DNA of 64,000 nucleotides from DAIDJD01 sp035485275 (GTDB lineage Bacteria; Oederibacteriota; JAJYGY01; DAIDJD01): positions 62,001-126,000 of the forward strand of contig DATHOE010000021.1 of assembly GCA_035485275.1 (NCBI GenBank), in the 5' to 3' direction. Positions 8,281 through 15,568 of this stretch are shown here, piece after piece (position 1 is the stretch's first letter; every line of letters starts with the position of its first letter). The notes under the pieces were generated by a model. The model saw only the letters and a list, made by a program, of their open reading frames with translations. It made no database searches and was not told the origin of the DNA. The translations under genes were made by a program, and so were the position numbers.

Positions 8281-8792
8281 TGAAAACTGACATTGGGGAA
8301 TATGTAGTTGGCGCGTGGTTGAAAATGATCGAGAAATGCGATTTTGTGGACTACAACGTTCATTTTCCAGGCGGAGGCCGTGAAGGTCTCAACGAAATGG
8401 ATATTGTGGGTCTCAATTTTAAAAAAAAGACGGCTTATCTTTGCGAGGTAACGACGCATGTGCGAGGTATTCAATATACGGATAATAAGACCACTGTTGA
8501 GAAAATAATTAAAAAATATGAAACCCAAAGGAGATATGCTCGAAAACACCTAAAATCTTTTCCAAAAAAGAGATTTATGTTTTGGTCCCCAGTAGTTCCA
8601 GTTGGTTTCATTACTGACCGCCTTCTAAAGATTCACGAACTTGAATTGATGATAAATGGAGATTATACAGAGCAAGTCCGTAAACTAGAAAAACTAGCAA
8701 GGAAGCAAAAGCAGGATACGAATAATCCGTTCTTTCGTATGCTACAGATTATGGCAAGTTTGAGAAAAGACAAAATGAAGAAGTTTTCCTAG
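8280..8792 (+). CDS. PD-(D/E)xK-like nuclease-fold protein
   Basis: A 170-aa protein with the layout of the restriction endonuclease-like fold: an N-terminal helix with Glu (GEYVVGAWLK, E7), then Asp41 in NEMDIVGLNF, then E56-V-T58 in YLCEVTTH. The catalytic lysine of ExK is Thr here, so the active site is altered or the lysine comes from elsewhere. The C-terminal half is basic and helical. The gene starts inside the stop of the membrane gene (TAATG) and is followed 17 bases later by the GIY-YIG gene. A DNA-binding or nicking subunit is a reasonable inference; an inactive structural role is also possible. Confidence 0.6.
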   Translation: MKTDIGEYVVGAWLKMIEKCDFVDYNVHFPGGGREGLNEMDIVGLNFKKKTAYLCEVTTHVRGIQYTDNKTTVEKIIKKYETQRRYARKHLKSFPKKRFMFWSPVVPVGFITDRLLKIHELELMINGDYTEQVRKLEKLARKQKQDTNNPFFRMLQIMASLRKDKMKKFS

Positions 8793-8809
8793 TGGGTTGA
8801 TAGGAGGGT

Positions 8810-9625
8810 ATGATGGAAGAAATTAAACTGGTTGACGTACTGAGAATCGAAAGACCGAAGGAATATAAGGCTCATTTTGCCATGTATAACAAAAAAAACG
8901 AACCGCTCGATGTATTTGTTCGAGACCAAAACGAATGGAAAGGATGGACTGAATATAGGCCATCAAAAAATGATTTCAATCGGCGCTACATATTTAGCGT
9001 TATGAGTTTTTATCACGAGAAGGACGTTTGGCTATTTGGTGGTATCTGGGAAGTGCTTGAAAGGAATGGATCTGGCTATAAAATCAAGTTGACGTTGAAA
9101 GGCGAGGAGTACATTGGTCGGCTAAAATTGAAATTGAAGCTTTCTGGAAGACAGCCAAGAATAAAATTTGAATCGGTTTATGAAAATCTCGTCGTGAGCG
9201 AAATATTAAAAGAACGTTATACAGGCGAGACTTTTTCTAGCTACGAGAATATTGATTTAATGTTTTCAAAAATTATTACGATAATTAAAAATGAGAAGCC
9301 TGATTGGAAGGCAGCATTGGGTAGCGTTAAGGGTGTTTATCTAATTACAGATACTTCTAAGGGGAAGCGCTATGTCGGTTCGGCTTATGGTGACGTCGGA
9401 ATTTGGTCGAGATGGAGACAGTATGTTGAGACGGGACATGGGGGTAATGATGCCCTGAAGAAGCTTATAACAGAAAAGGGTTTCGAATATGCGCTTAGAA
9501 ATTTCAAGTTTACCCTACTCGAATATAGGTCAATGAAAGTTGATGACCAAGAGGTGATTGACCGTGAATCATTCTGGAAGAAGGCATTGCTTAGTAGAGG
9601 CGACCTTGGTTACAACGGAAATTGA
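8810..9625 (+). CDS. GIY-YIG nuclease with a novel N-terminal domain
   Basis: The C-terminal half is a GIY-YIG nuclease: GVY at residues 175-177, YVG at 188-190, the conserved Arg in WSRWRQYVETGH (about 201), the metal-binding Glu in DRESFWKKAL (E253) and Asn near the very end (GYNGN). All key residues are present, so it should be active. The first 165 residues form an unrecognised domain, possibly DNA-recognising. The start is at two adjacent ATGs after GGAGGGT; the second gives better spacing. As the fourth gene after the MmeI-like enzyme on the same strand it may be part of one defence unit. Eco29kI-like restriction enzymes use the same catalytic fold, but I see no cognate methylase other than MmeI. 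Confidence 0.8.
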   Translation: MMEEIKLVDVLRIERPKEYKAHFAMYNKKNEPLDVFVRDQNEWKGWTEYRPSKNDFNRRYIFSVMSFYHEKDVWLFGGIWEVLERNGSGYKIKLTLKGEEYIGRLKLKLKLSGRQPRIKFESVYENLVVSEILKERYTGETFSSYENIDLMFSKIITIIKNEKPDWKAALGSVKGVYLITDTSKGKRYVGSAYGDVGIWSRWRQYVETGHGGNDALKKLITEKGFEYALRNFKFTLLEYRSMKVDDQEVIDRESFWKKALLSRGDLGYNGN

Positions 9626-9842
9626 TTCTTCAATTGAAACTAATATGCCTGACAAACTCTCTTTTTTCGGAGTCATCCTCTCCGTTCAGCCCTGCATTCG
9701 GCTGTTGCGCTCCTATGACGAAGTGCCCCGTCATTACTCAGGTTAATAAAGTTAGGTACTACGGATTGAGGCCAAATGGTTCTTCTTGCTTGGATATGCA
9801 AAGAGGGCCAAATCCATAATCGGAATGAGATAGGAGAAATTC

Positions 9843-10598
9843 ATGATTAATTTGAACGATATGTCAATAAGAGTACGTACAAATTTTAAAAAAAATCTAG
9901 ACAGCGTCCGTTCGCTTGTTAATTTTGATACCATAGTAATTGATTATGCTTTAGAGATAGTGATGAAACTTCACGAGAGATTAAAAGCCAATAATCAGAA
10001 TCCAGCAGCGAATGGAGAAAATGATATTTTGGCGCTTCAGAATATTCAAAATCATCATTCGCTTGAATCCAGGTATGGAACAATTAGAAATCAATGTGTT
10101 GTTTTGCTCGTTTCTCATTTTGGTTCAGCAGTAAAAGACGTTTTTACAGGTGCTTTCGATATTGCGGTTCGAGAAAAGAAACTTGGAGCAATTACTTCGG
10201 AGTCGCTAAAGGTTACTGTGGAGGAATTGGCATCTTTGAATTTTAAGGAACATGGATCTTGGGCGTGGTTTTATCTAAAGAAAAGCGAATCAAGCTTTCA
10301 AGACATGAAAAGCATAAAGAGACTTTTTGAAAATGCCTTTGGTATTAATATTGATAAAAATGAAGATGTCGATAATCTAATATTTGGGCAATCAGCTCGA
10401 CACGCTATAGTACATAATGCCGGAATTATAGATGAATCCATGATTTCTCAGATTTCCGGAGCAAAACAAAGAAAATTAAAATTAGATATTTCGTCTGGTG
10501 AACTTTTAAATTTCTCTAAAGATGACATCGAAATATTAATGACATCCATGCAAACATATATTGACGTTCTTTTTTCTAAAATTAATGCTATTCTGTAA
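9843..10598 (+). CDS. HEPN-domain protein, putative ribonuclease toxin
   Basis: A 251-aa mostly helical protein with the HEPN catalytic signature R-x4-H: R186 and H191 in SARHAIVHNAGIID. The RHxxVHNxGxxD form is typical of the HEPN branch fused or linked to abortive-infection and Swt1/PSP-like proteins. HEPN proteins cut RNA as dimers and act as toxins or defence effectors. GGAG lies 7 bases before the ATG. A DUF2971 gene follows after about 48 bases on the same strand. Function is inferred from the motif and the location in a defence region. Confidence 0.7.
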   Translation: MINLNDMSIRVRTNFKKNLDSVRSLVNFDTIVIDYALEIVMKLHERLKANNQNPAANGENDILALQNIQNHHSLESRYGTIRNQCVVLLVSHFGSAVKDVFTGAFDIAVREKKLGAITSESLKVTVEELASLNFKEHGSWAWFYLKKSESSFQDMKSIKRLFENAFGINIDKNEDVDNLIFGQSARHAIVHNAGIIDESMISQISGAKQRKLKLDISSGELLNFSKDDIEILMTSMQTYIDVLFSKINAIL

Positions 10599-10646
10599 AC
10601 AGATCAATTTTTGAGTTCGAAAAATATTCGATACATGGGAGGGAAG

Positions 10647-12080
10647 GTGACTCAGAATTCCGAGAAAAAAAATCCAGAATTTCTGTATAGATTTCGTTCT
10701 TGTGAGCACCTACTTAATCACGGTGAGCTAGAGAAGCAGGAGATCTATTTTGCTGATTCTCCAAGTCTCAATGATCCAATAGAGGGCTATCTCGACATTT
10801 TTTGGTTAGGTGACAAGATACTATGGACTAACCTCTTCAAGAATTATATATATTGTATAATGTATTGTCGCCTTCTGATCTCAAATGCAACAATGGGCTA
10901 TATTCTTAAAGATTCAGATATTCCCATTCTCCGAACTTCTGATGATTTCAAAGATGAAAAATATCGTAGTATGTTGGGAGAAGTTTGGAAGAAATTTTTT
11001 GAAAATGAAAGTATAAATAAATTAATTATAAATTTGGGGCTGAGCGATAGAAGGATAAGAAGGCATGAGCTTATTTTCTATTTGAAAAATATCCATACTT
11101 TTGTTCTTATGCTATTTTCATTTATCGATGGAGGAAAATATTCTATTATTGATAAAAATAAAGTTGAAACTAGAATATATGAAACTTTGAAAAAGCTCGA
11201 AGATTATCCAAAAGCAGAAGACAGCAATGCTGAAAGATATGAATCCGCATATAAATTTGGAATGGACCTTGATGATCAAAATGATCTTGTAAGATTATAC
11301 AAAGAACCAAAGTTGCTATCCGAGATAAATAAGAGATTTATATTGTATGAATTTTCTAAGAAATATATCGAACGCACCCAGTCACAAGTATATCCAGAAT
11401 GGTATGCTGCTTGTTTTACCGAGAACATTGAAAATGCATCGCTCTGGGGACATTATGGGGACGGACACAAGGGTATTTGTTTGAAATTTAAAACGAAGGA
11501 GATGAAGGACAATCTAATTGGACTATGTTTAGATAACGAATTCAGAAAAAACAAAGTGTCTGGTTCAGAAATTATGCGATTTTATAGAGTGTCTTATCAG
11601 AGTAAATATCCGGAAGTAAATTTCTTCCATTCTTTAGGAAGATTAACTGGACCAGTGTTGGTAAAGCACTGGTACTACGGCGATAGTAATAACATTAGTC
11701 CTTACGTGACCGAAATAGTCAAGAACGACGAGAAATGGAGAAGGGATTATTGGAAAGCATTTCATTTAAGCAATACGACAAAACTCGGTGAATGGGAATA
11801 CGAGGGAGAATGGAGAGTAGTTTTGAGTAGTTCGTTTTATGATCTTTCAAAAAAGGAGACAAGATTATTGAAATATAATTTTTCTGATTTGGAAGGTATT
11901 ATTTTTGGATTAGAGACTACAATTGAGGACAAGCTAAAAATATTTAGGATTATAGGAGAAAAATGTGATCAAAATAAAAATTTTAATATTAAGTTCTATC
12001 AGGCTTTTTATTCTCACAAAGATGGAAAAATAAAAATAGAAGAATCGGAACTCTTGAAATTTTTACCGACAACGAGCTGA
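10647..12080 (+). CDS. DUF2971 family protein
   Basis: A 477-aa protein with DUF2971 features. The N terminus has FLYRFR (residues 12-17) and LNDPIEG (41-47). The central block CFTEN (256-260) is followed by LWGHYGDGHKGICLKF (266-281), and the conserved C-terminal half contains WEYEGEWRVV. The biochemical role of the family is not established. I chose the GTG start because GGAGGGAAG lies just before it; a TTG reading would add 12 residues. It is unusually long because of an inserted helical region between about residues 60 and 245. The position right after the HEPN gene suggests a toxin-partner or sensor-effector pair. Confidence 0.75.
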   Translation: MTQNSEKKNPEFLYRFRSCEHLLNHGELEKQEIYFADSPSLNDPIEGYLDIFWLGDKILWTNLFKNYIYCIMYCRLLISNATMGYILKDSDIPILRTSDDFKDEKYRSMLGEVWKKFFENESINKLIINLGLSDRRIRRHELIFYLKNIHTFVLMLFSFIDGGKYSIIDKNKVETRIYETLKKLEDYPKAEDSNAERYESAYKFGMDLDDQNDLVRLYKEPKLLSEINKRFILYEFSKKYIERTQSQVYPEWYAACFTENIENASLWGHYGDGHKGICLKFKTKEMKDNLIGLCLDNEFRKNKVSGSEIMRFYRVSYQSKYPEVNFFHSLGRLTGPVLVKHWYYGDSNNISPYVTEIVKNDEKWRRDYWKAFHLSNTTKLGEWEYEGEWRVVLSSSFYDLSKKETRLLKYNFSDLEGIIFGLETTIEDKLKIFRIIGEKCDQNKNFNIKFYQAFYSHKDGKIKIEESELLKFLPTTS

Positions 12081-12088
12081 AGCTTCGG

Positions 12089-12129
12089 AAAAACAAGAAG
12101 CCCAGATCCTTTCGTCACTGGGCATCTTG
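12089..12129 (-). terminator. Rho-independent terminator
   Basis: On the minus strand a 12-bp stem (CAAGATGCCCAG / CTGGGCTTCTTG, one mismatch) is followed by TTTTT. It lies just after the 43-aa basic gene and ends the LRAT/HTH minus-strand unit. It faces the end of the DUF2971 gene. Confidence 0.8.
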
Positions 12130-12143
12130 TGGGGAAATGACCT

Positions 12144-12275
12144 TCAAAACTTTACCCTTGTCCTTCTCTGCGGCTTTCGGTGGGCCTTAAAAGTTACCTT
12201 TTTCCCCGTCGATGTCTTAAAGCTAACGGGACGCTTTGTTTTTGTCTTTTTACCTAACGCTAAGAAATTTGCCAT
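12144..12275 (-). CDS. Small basic 43-aa protein
   Basis: The ORF begins MANFLALGKKTKTKRPVSF and is rich in Lys, Arg and Thr (about 14 basic residues of 43). It has a strong ribosome-binding site (GGGAGGTG about 6 bases before the ATG), ends in TGA and is followed directly by a terminator, so it is well supported despite its length. It is the last gene after the LRAT protein on this strand. A nucleic-acid-binding role is likely from charge only; I recognise no family. Confidence 0.6.
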   Translation of the reverse strand: MANFLALGKKTKTKRPVSFKTSTGKKVTFKAHRKPQRRTRVKF

Positions 12276-12290
12276 TCGTTTCACCTCCCT

Positions 12291-12680
12291 TCAAACCAGC
12301 AATAGAGCTATCAAAGCAATGCTTCCGATAGTGCCCCATCCCCGGACCTGATAACTTGCGCTGACTCCCTCTGTTGCTTCTAAGGCCGTATGTTCGCAAT
12401 TGTGGACAAGGAGGTCGTATCTTTTGGGATTACCAGCTTTGGCTTGGAGAGCGGCCATTACCTTAGGTCGTTTTTCAGGTGGACACTTTTTTTCAATGAA
12501 TACCTGTCTACCCGCGCGGAATTCTTCAAAGGAAACGAAATGCTCCCCTTTGCCGGGCATGTTATGTAGCACCCAGCCACCGCCATTGAATACGCCATAG
12601 TGTTTTTTAAGCAGAGACCAGCAAAAAATCCTGTCTCCAAGCTCAAGGTTTACGGTCCTACTTTGATTGTTTGACTGCAT
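12291..12680 (-). CDS. LRAT/NlpC-P60-fold protein with C-terminal membrane anchor
   Basis: A 129-aa protein with the LRAT catalytic triad: H28 in KKHYGVF, H39 in WVLHNMPG and C95 in HNCEHTALEA. In this circularly permuted papain-like fold the cysteine attacks acyl ester or amide bonds; eukaryotic relatives transfer or cut fatty acyl chains on phospholipids. The last 16 residues (about 113-129) are a hydrophobic tail that should anchor it in the membrane. The gene overlaps the HTH-membrane gene by 23 bases and has AAAGGAG inside it, so the two are co-translated. Phospholipase or acyltransferase activity is inferred from the family; the target is unknown. Confidence 0.75.
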   Translation of the reverse strand: MQSNNQSRTVNLELGDRIFCWSLLKKHYGVFNGGGWVLHNMPGKGEHFVSFEEFRAGRQVFIEKKCPPEKRPKVMAALQAKAGNPKRYDLLVHNCEHTALEATEGVSASYQVRGWGTIGSIALIALLLV

Positions 12681-12951
12681 TGCCTATCTCCTTTACCGCT
12701 TTGTAGAGCAGGTAGCCAACCGCCGCCGCTACCCCAATGACGAGTAGACCAGCTATGATTGCCTTTATACCCTTGTCCTTTTGAGCCCCTTTTTTGAACT
12801 TTTCCAGCATTTCGGTCTGGTAGGGCGTAGCGTCGGCAACTCCACGTTCCCACTTGGAGACCGTCATCGGATGGACCCCCAGCATTTCGGCCAGTTGGGG
12901 TTGGCTGACACCCAGGAGTTCACGCAATTGGATAATCTGATTTGGCTTCAT
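12658..12951 (-). CDS. Xre-type HTH regulator fused to a membrane segment
   Basis: Residues 1-55 are a Cro/C1-type HTH domain (SQPQLAEMLGVHPMTVSKWE carries the recognition helix). A basic linker follows (KKGAQKDKGIK), then one membrane helix (about 63-83, AIIAGLLVIGVAAAVGYLLY) and a short cytoplasmic tail. A DNA-binding domain tied to the membrane can link transcription to the state of the envelope. The gene overlaps the LRAT gene, so the pair may act as a membrane-damage switch with the LRAT protein as effector. An imperfect palindrome at 12959-12980, just upstream, may be its operator. Confidence 0.75.
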   Translation of the reverse strand: MKPNQIIQLRELLGVSQPQLAEMLGVHPMTVSKWERGVADATPYQTEMLEKFKKGAQKDKGIKAIIAGLLVIGVAAAVGYLLYKAVKEIGNAVKQSK

Positions 12952-13037
12952 AAGCCAAAACTTACCATAAGCTGAAAGTTAGTTCAAGATATTTTTGTAC
13001 TTAATTAGGGGACCAAGGGATGAGAGAGTCATTGGGT

Positions 13038-13337
13038 TTAGAGGTGATGTTGGATAAGAGAATACACCCACGGCACCCCCAGCCAAAGAAGAGCTGAAGC
13101 CAAGAGCACCCAATTTCCCTTTTCGTACTTTTTCTTTAATTTGAGTAGTTCGGGCTTGTCCTCATAATACTGCTTGCTCAGCCATTCTGAAGGGAGGATG
13201 AATGGCCGAAGGTTCCCATTTTTGCATCTTCTGAATTCTCGCAGAAGACCATCCAAATCGCCCAATCTTACGAGTCCGAGCCCAGAGACAACTAAGAAGC
13301 CTCCAATGCCCCAGATATAAAGAAAAATTTGTTTCAC
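13038..13337 (-). CDS. Small membrane protein with two membrane segments
   Basis: A 99-aa protein. Hydrophobic segments lie at the N terminus (about 3-22, IFLYIWGIGGFLVVSGLGLV) and near the C terminus (about 77-94, WVLLASALLWLGVPWVYSLI), with a charged middle. I use the GTG at 13337, preceded by GGGAGGGG; an upstream TTG would lengthen it by 11 residues. It follows the 101-aa gene on the same strand. A 27-bp copy of that gene's leader overlaps the junction. Function unknown. Confidence 0.55.
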   Translation of the reverse strand: MKQIFLYIWGIGGFLVVSGLGLVRLGDLDGLLREFRRCKNGNLRPFILPSEWLSKQYYEDKPELLKLKKKYEKGNWVLLASALLWLGVPWVYSLIQHHL

Positions 13338-13346
13338 CTTCCCCTC

Positions 13347-13373
13347 CCGAAGTCCCTCAATCCTACCCAATCA
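13347..13373. repeat. Direct repeat, copy A (27 bp)
   Basis: It is identical to 13685-13711 at 26 of 27 positions. It carries the stop codon of the 101-aa gene and the leader of the 99-aa gene, including the region just before the ribosome-binding site. Confidence 0.85.
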
Positions 13374-13676
13374 GCTTTGTTCAGTAGGAAGCTCCAGAAT
13401 CTTTTCTAAGGTCTTCAGTCTGGCTTCTACGTTCGCTAGGTCGCCTTGGCTCGGTTTCTTGCCTTCAAGCATCGCACCGACTACTTCAATGTCGCCAATG
13501 GAACTCGACACCCCATTTGGGACATGGCTGTGATAAAGCGCACTTGCCAGACCTTCGAGGCGTAAGGCCAAAGGGAGGATATCGATGGTGCCGCCTCGGA
13601 ACATGGCTATATGCTTTTGGATGAGGTCGAGTTGACGTTCTTGGTACTCTGGCGATTCATCAATGTCCCTTGGCAT
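13371..13676 (-). CDS. Hypothetical helical protein
   Basis: A 101-aa protein, probably all helical, without membrane segments. It has a good GGAGG site before the ATG. I recognise no family. The leader in front of it (13685-13711) is repeated in front of the next gene, which suggests the two genes share a translational control element or that this gene cassette arose by duplication. It is the first minus-strand gene of the element next to the tRNA. Confidence 0.5.
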   Translation of the reverse strand: MPRDIDESPEYQERQLDLIQKHIAMFRGGTIDILPLALRLEGLASALYHSHVPNGVSSSIGDIEVVGAMLEGKKPSQGDLANVEARLKTLEKILELPTEQS

Positions 13677-13684
13677 TCAACCCT

Positions 13685-13711
13685 CCGAAGTTCCTCAATC
13701 CTACCCAATCA
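13685..13711. repeat. Direct repeat, copy B (27 bp)
   Basis: Second copy of the leader repeat, one mismatch to 13347-13373. It lies just upstream of the ribosome-binding site of the 101-aa gene. Confidence 0.85.
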
Positions 13712-13733
13712 CCCCCGTCCCATCCATCCCTTC

Positions 13734-13758
13734 AGGCTTGTAACCCAATTGGTTAGAA
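13734..13758 (+). pseudogene. Inverted remnant of a tRNA 5' half
   Basis: The plus strand here matches the 5' half of the nearby tRNA-Val at 21 of 25 positions (acceptor arm, D arm with TTGGTTAGA). The tRNA itself is on the minus strand, so this is an inverted partial copy about 210 bp away. No matching 3' half or acceptor partner follows, so it cannot be functional. It may mark an old recombination event. Confidence 0.6.
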
Positions 13759-13890
13759 GGACGAAAAAGCGAAGTCCCTCCGAGATCCTATAATCGTGAT
13801 GCCCTTGTGACGAATCCTCATGCCACCAAAAATCGACCAAGCCCGTTTTCTAGGGACGGAAAACCCTTCAACCCCTATGACCCTCTCCCC

Positions 13891-13929
13891 AAAAACAAAA
13901 AGCCCTCTCCAGTTACCCAGAGAGGGCTT
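13891..13929 (-). terminator. Rho-independent terminator after tRNA-Val
   Basis: On the minus strand a perfect 10-bp stem AAGCCCTCTC / GAGAGGGCTT with a 10-base loop is followed by TTTTTGTTTTT. It lies 35 bases beyond the tRNA 3' end and probably ends its transcript. Confidence 0.85.
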
Positions 13930-13964
13930 AAAGTCCCCAAACCCCATACAGGGCCTGAGTTTAT

Positions 13965-14041
13965 TGGTGGGCTTGGAGGGACTCGAACCCCCGACTTCCT
14001 CCCTGTGAAGAAGGCACTCTAACCAACTGAGTTACAAGCCC
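13965..14041 (-). tRNA. tRNA-Val (anticodon CAC)
   Basis: The reverse complement folds as a full tRNA. The acceptor stem GGGCTTG/CAAGCCC has discriminator A and an encoded CCA. The D arm is ACTC...GAGT, the anticodon stem CCTTC/GGAGG with loop TTCACAG gives anticodon CAC (valine), and the T arm GGGGG-TTCGAGT-CCCTC is regular. The gene marks the switch from AT-rich accessory DNA to GC-rich chromosome, and tRNA genes are common integration targets for tyrosine recombinases. Upstream at 14082-14104 there is an inverted repeat (CCATT-CCCT / AGGG-AATGG) of unknown role. Confidence 0.93.
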
Positions 14042-14222
14042 GAACCGCCCCTTGCAGGGCTCACAGTGGGTCCATTCTAAACCATTTCCCTGCAAAGGGA
14101 ATGGCCCAAAAAGGGATGAAAAGGTAGCCCAGGCCGGGCTGGGCGTCAAGGGGCCCGCTCCGCTTGCCTAATCCCCTCCTTCCCGCCAAAATAAGGGCCC
14201 TTCCCGGTCGCCCAAGTGCCGG

Positions 14223-15047
14223 ATGTTTTGGAGTCCCAGCTTGAAGACATACCTCGACATGCTGCGTTTTGTGCTGGAGCACGGCGAACGCCGTGAGGAC
14301 CGCACCGGGACCGGCACCCTTTCGGTCTTCGGATACCAGAACCGCTACGACCTGGCCGCCGGCTTCCCCCTGCTCACCACCAAGAAGGTCCACTTCAAGA
14401 GCGTGGCCCATGAGCTCCTGTGGATCCTCAAGGGCGAGACCAACATCAAAAGCCTCAAAGAGGCGGGCGTGGGCATCTGGGACGAGTGGGCCGACGTTGA
14501 AGGCGAACTCGGGCCCGTGTACGGACACCAGTGGCGCCACTTCGGGGATCCCTCAGGCAAGGGCGTCGGCGGCGTGGACCAGATGCGCGAGCTGGTCGAG
14601 CTTATCAAAAAGAGCCCCCGTTCCCGCAGGCTCGTGGTCAGCGCCTGGAATCCCCTGGATGTCCCGCGCATGGCCCTGCCGCCCTGCCATACCCTGTTCC
14701 AATTCTATGTCCACACCGACGGCCGCCTGGACTGCCACCTGTACCAGCGCAGCGCGGACATCTTCCTGGGCGTGCCCTTCAACATCGCCAGCTACGCCCT
14801 GCTGACCCACCTGGTGGCCCAGGCCACGGGCCTGAAGCCCGGGACCTTCGTGCACAGCTTCGGCGACCTGCACCTGTACCTCAACCACCTGGAGCAGGCC
14901 CGGACCCAGCTGGCCCGCGAGCCCAGGGCCCTGCCCCGCCTGGTCCTGAACCCGGCGGTCACGGACCTCTTCGCCTTCAAGTACGAGGACATTGGCCTTG
15001 AGAACTACGACCCCCATCCCGCCATCAAGGCGCCGGTGGCCGTGTGA
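14223..15047 (+). CDS. thyA: Thymidylate synthase
   Basis: Converts dUMP to dTMP using methylene-tetrahydrofolate and releases dihydrofolate. The sequence aligns along its length with E. coli ThyA. It has DRTGTGTLSVFG near the N terminus, LGPVYGHQWRHF in the middle, the catalytic cysteine in LPPCHTLFQFYV, YQRSADIFLGVPFNIASYAL, and the ending YDPHPAIKAPVAV. At 274 aa it is normal in size, with about eight extra residues at the N terminus, so an internal start is possible. The stop overlaps the start of folA (GTGA). The pair makes sense because DHFR recycles the dihydrofolate formed here. Confidence 0.95.
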   Translation: MFWSPSLKTYLDMLRFVLEHGERREDRTGTGTLSVFGYQNRYDLAAGFPLLTTKKVHFKSVAHELLWILKGETNIKSLKEAGVGIWDEWADVEGELGPVYGHQWRHFGDPSGKGVGGVDQMRELVELIKKSPRSRRLVVSAWNPLDVPRMALPPCHTLFQFYVHTDGRLDCHLYQRSADIFLGVPFNIASYALLTHLVAQATGLKPGTFVHSFGDLHLYLNHLEQARTQLAREPRALPRLVLNPAVTDLFAFKYEDIGLENYDPHPAIKAPVAV

Positions 15048-15568
15048 CGCTGACCCTGATCGCGGCCCTGACCTGGCCCGGACGGGTCATCGGCAAGGAC
15101 AATACCATCCCCTGGAAGCTGAGCGAGGACCTCAAGCGCTTCAAGGCATTGACCCTGGGGCATCCGGTCATCATGGGCCGCAAGACCTGGGACAGCCTGC
15201 CTTTCAAGCTGCCGGGCCGCAGCAACCTGGTGCTCAGCCGCAGCATCGGCGACATCGCCGGCCCCAAGGCCGTGGCGCCGGACCTGGTCTGCACGAGCCT
15301 GGACGCCGCCTTGACGCTCGCGGCCCAGGAGCCCGGAGGGGAAGCGGTCTTCGTCATCGGGGGCGCCTCGGTGTACGCGGAGGCCCTGCCCAGGGCCGAC
15401 CGCCTGGCCCTGACCCTGGTCCACCACCCCTTTGAAGGCTCGGTGCTCTTCCCGGCTTTCGACCCCAAGGAATGGACGGAAGTCTTCCGCCTGAGGCAGG
15501 TCGAGCGGGGAAGCCCGTCCTTTGCCTATGAATTCGTCGACCTGATCCGCCCCCAAGGAGAAGCATGA
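15044..15568 (+). CDS. folA: Dihydrofolate reductase
   Basis: Reduces dihydrofolate to tetrahydrofolate with NADPH. Family motifs are clear: GKDNTIPWKLSEDLKRFK (substrate site, with the acidic residue in SEDLKRF), VIMGRKTWDSLP (NADPH site) and FVIGGASVYAEAL. At 174 aa it is a normal chromosomal DHFR. It starts with GTG overlapping the thyA stop by 4 bases and itself overlaps the next gene by 4 bases, so translation of the three genes is coupled. Confidence 0.95.
   Translation: MTLTLIAALTWPGRVIGKDNTIPWKLSEDLKRFKALTLGHPVIMGRKTWDSLPFKLPGRSNLVLSRSIGDIAGPKAVAPDLVCTSLDAALTLAAQEPGGEAVFVIGGASVYAEALPRADRLALTLVHHPFEGSVLFPAFDPKEWTEVFRLRQVERGSPSFAYEFVDLIRPQGEA

Noticed and set aside
12127..12351. 74-codon plus-strand ORF
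   Set aside because: The minus strand has a better gene with a strong ribosome-binding site and terminator; the plus ORF is its shadow.
1..14000. CRISPR array in the defence region
   Set aside because: No series of regularly spaced repeats and no cas genes.
14531..15001. Long ORFs opposite or out of frame with thyA, thiC, cbiD and similar
   Set aside because: High GC produces long open shadow frames full of Gly/Arg/Pro/Ala; real genes in other frames have clear families.
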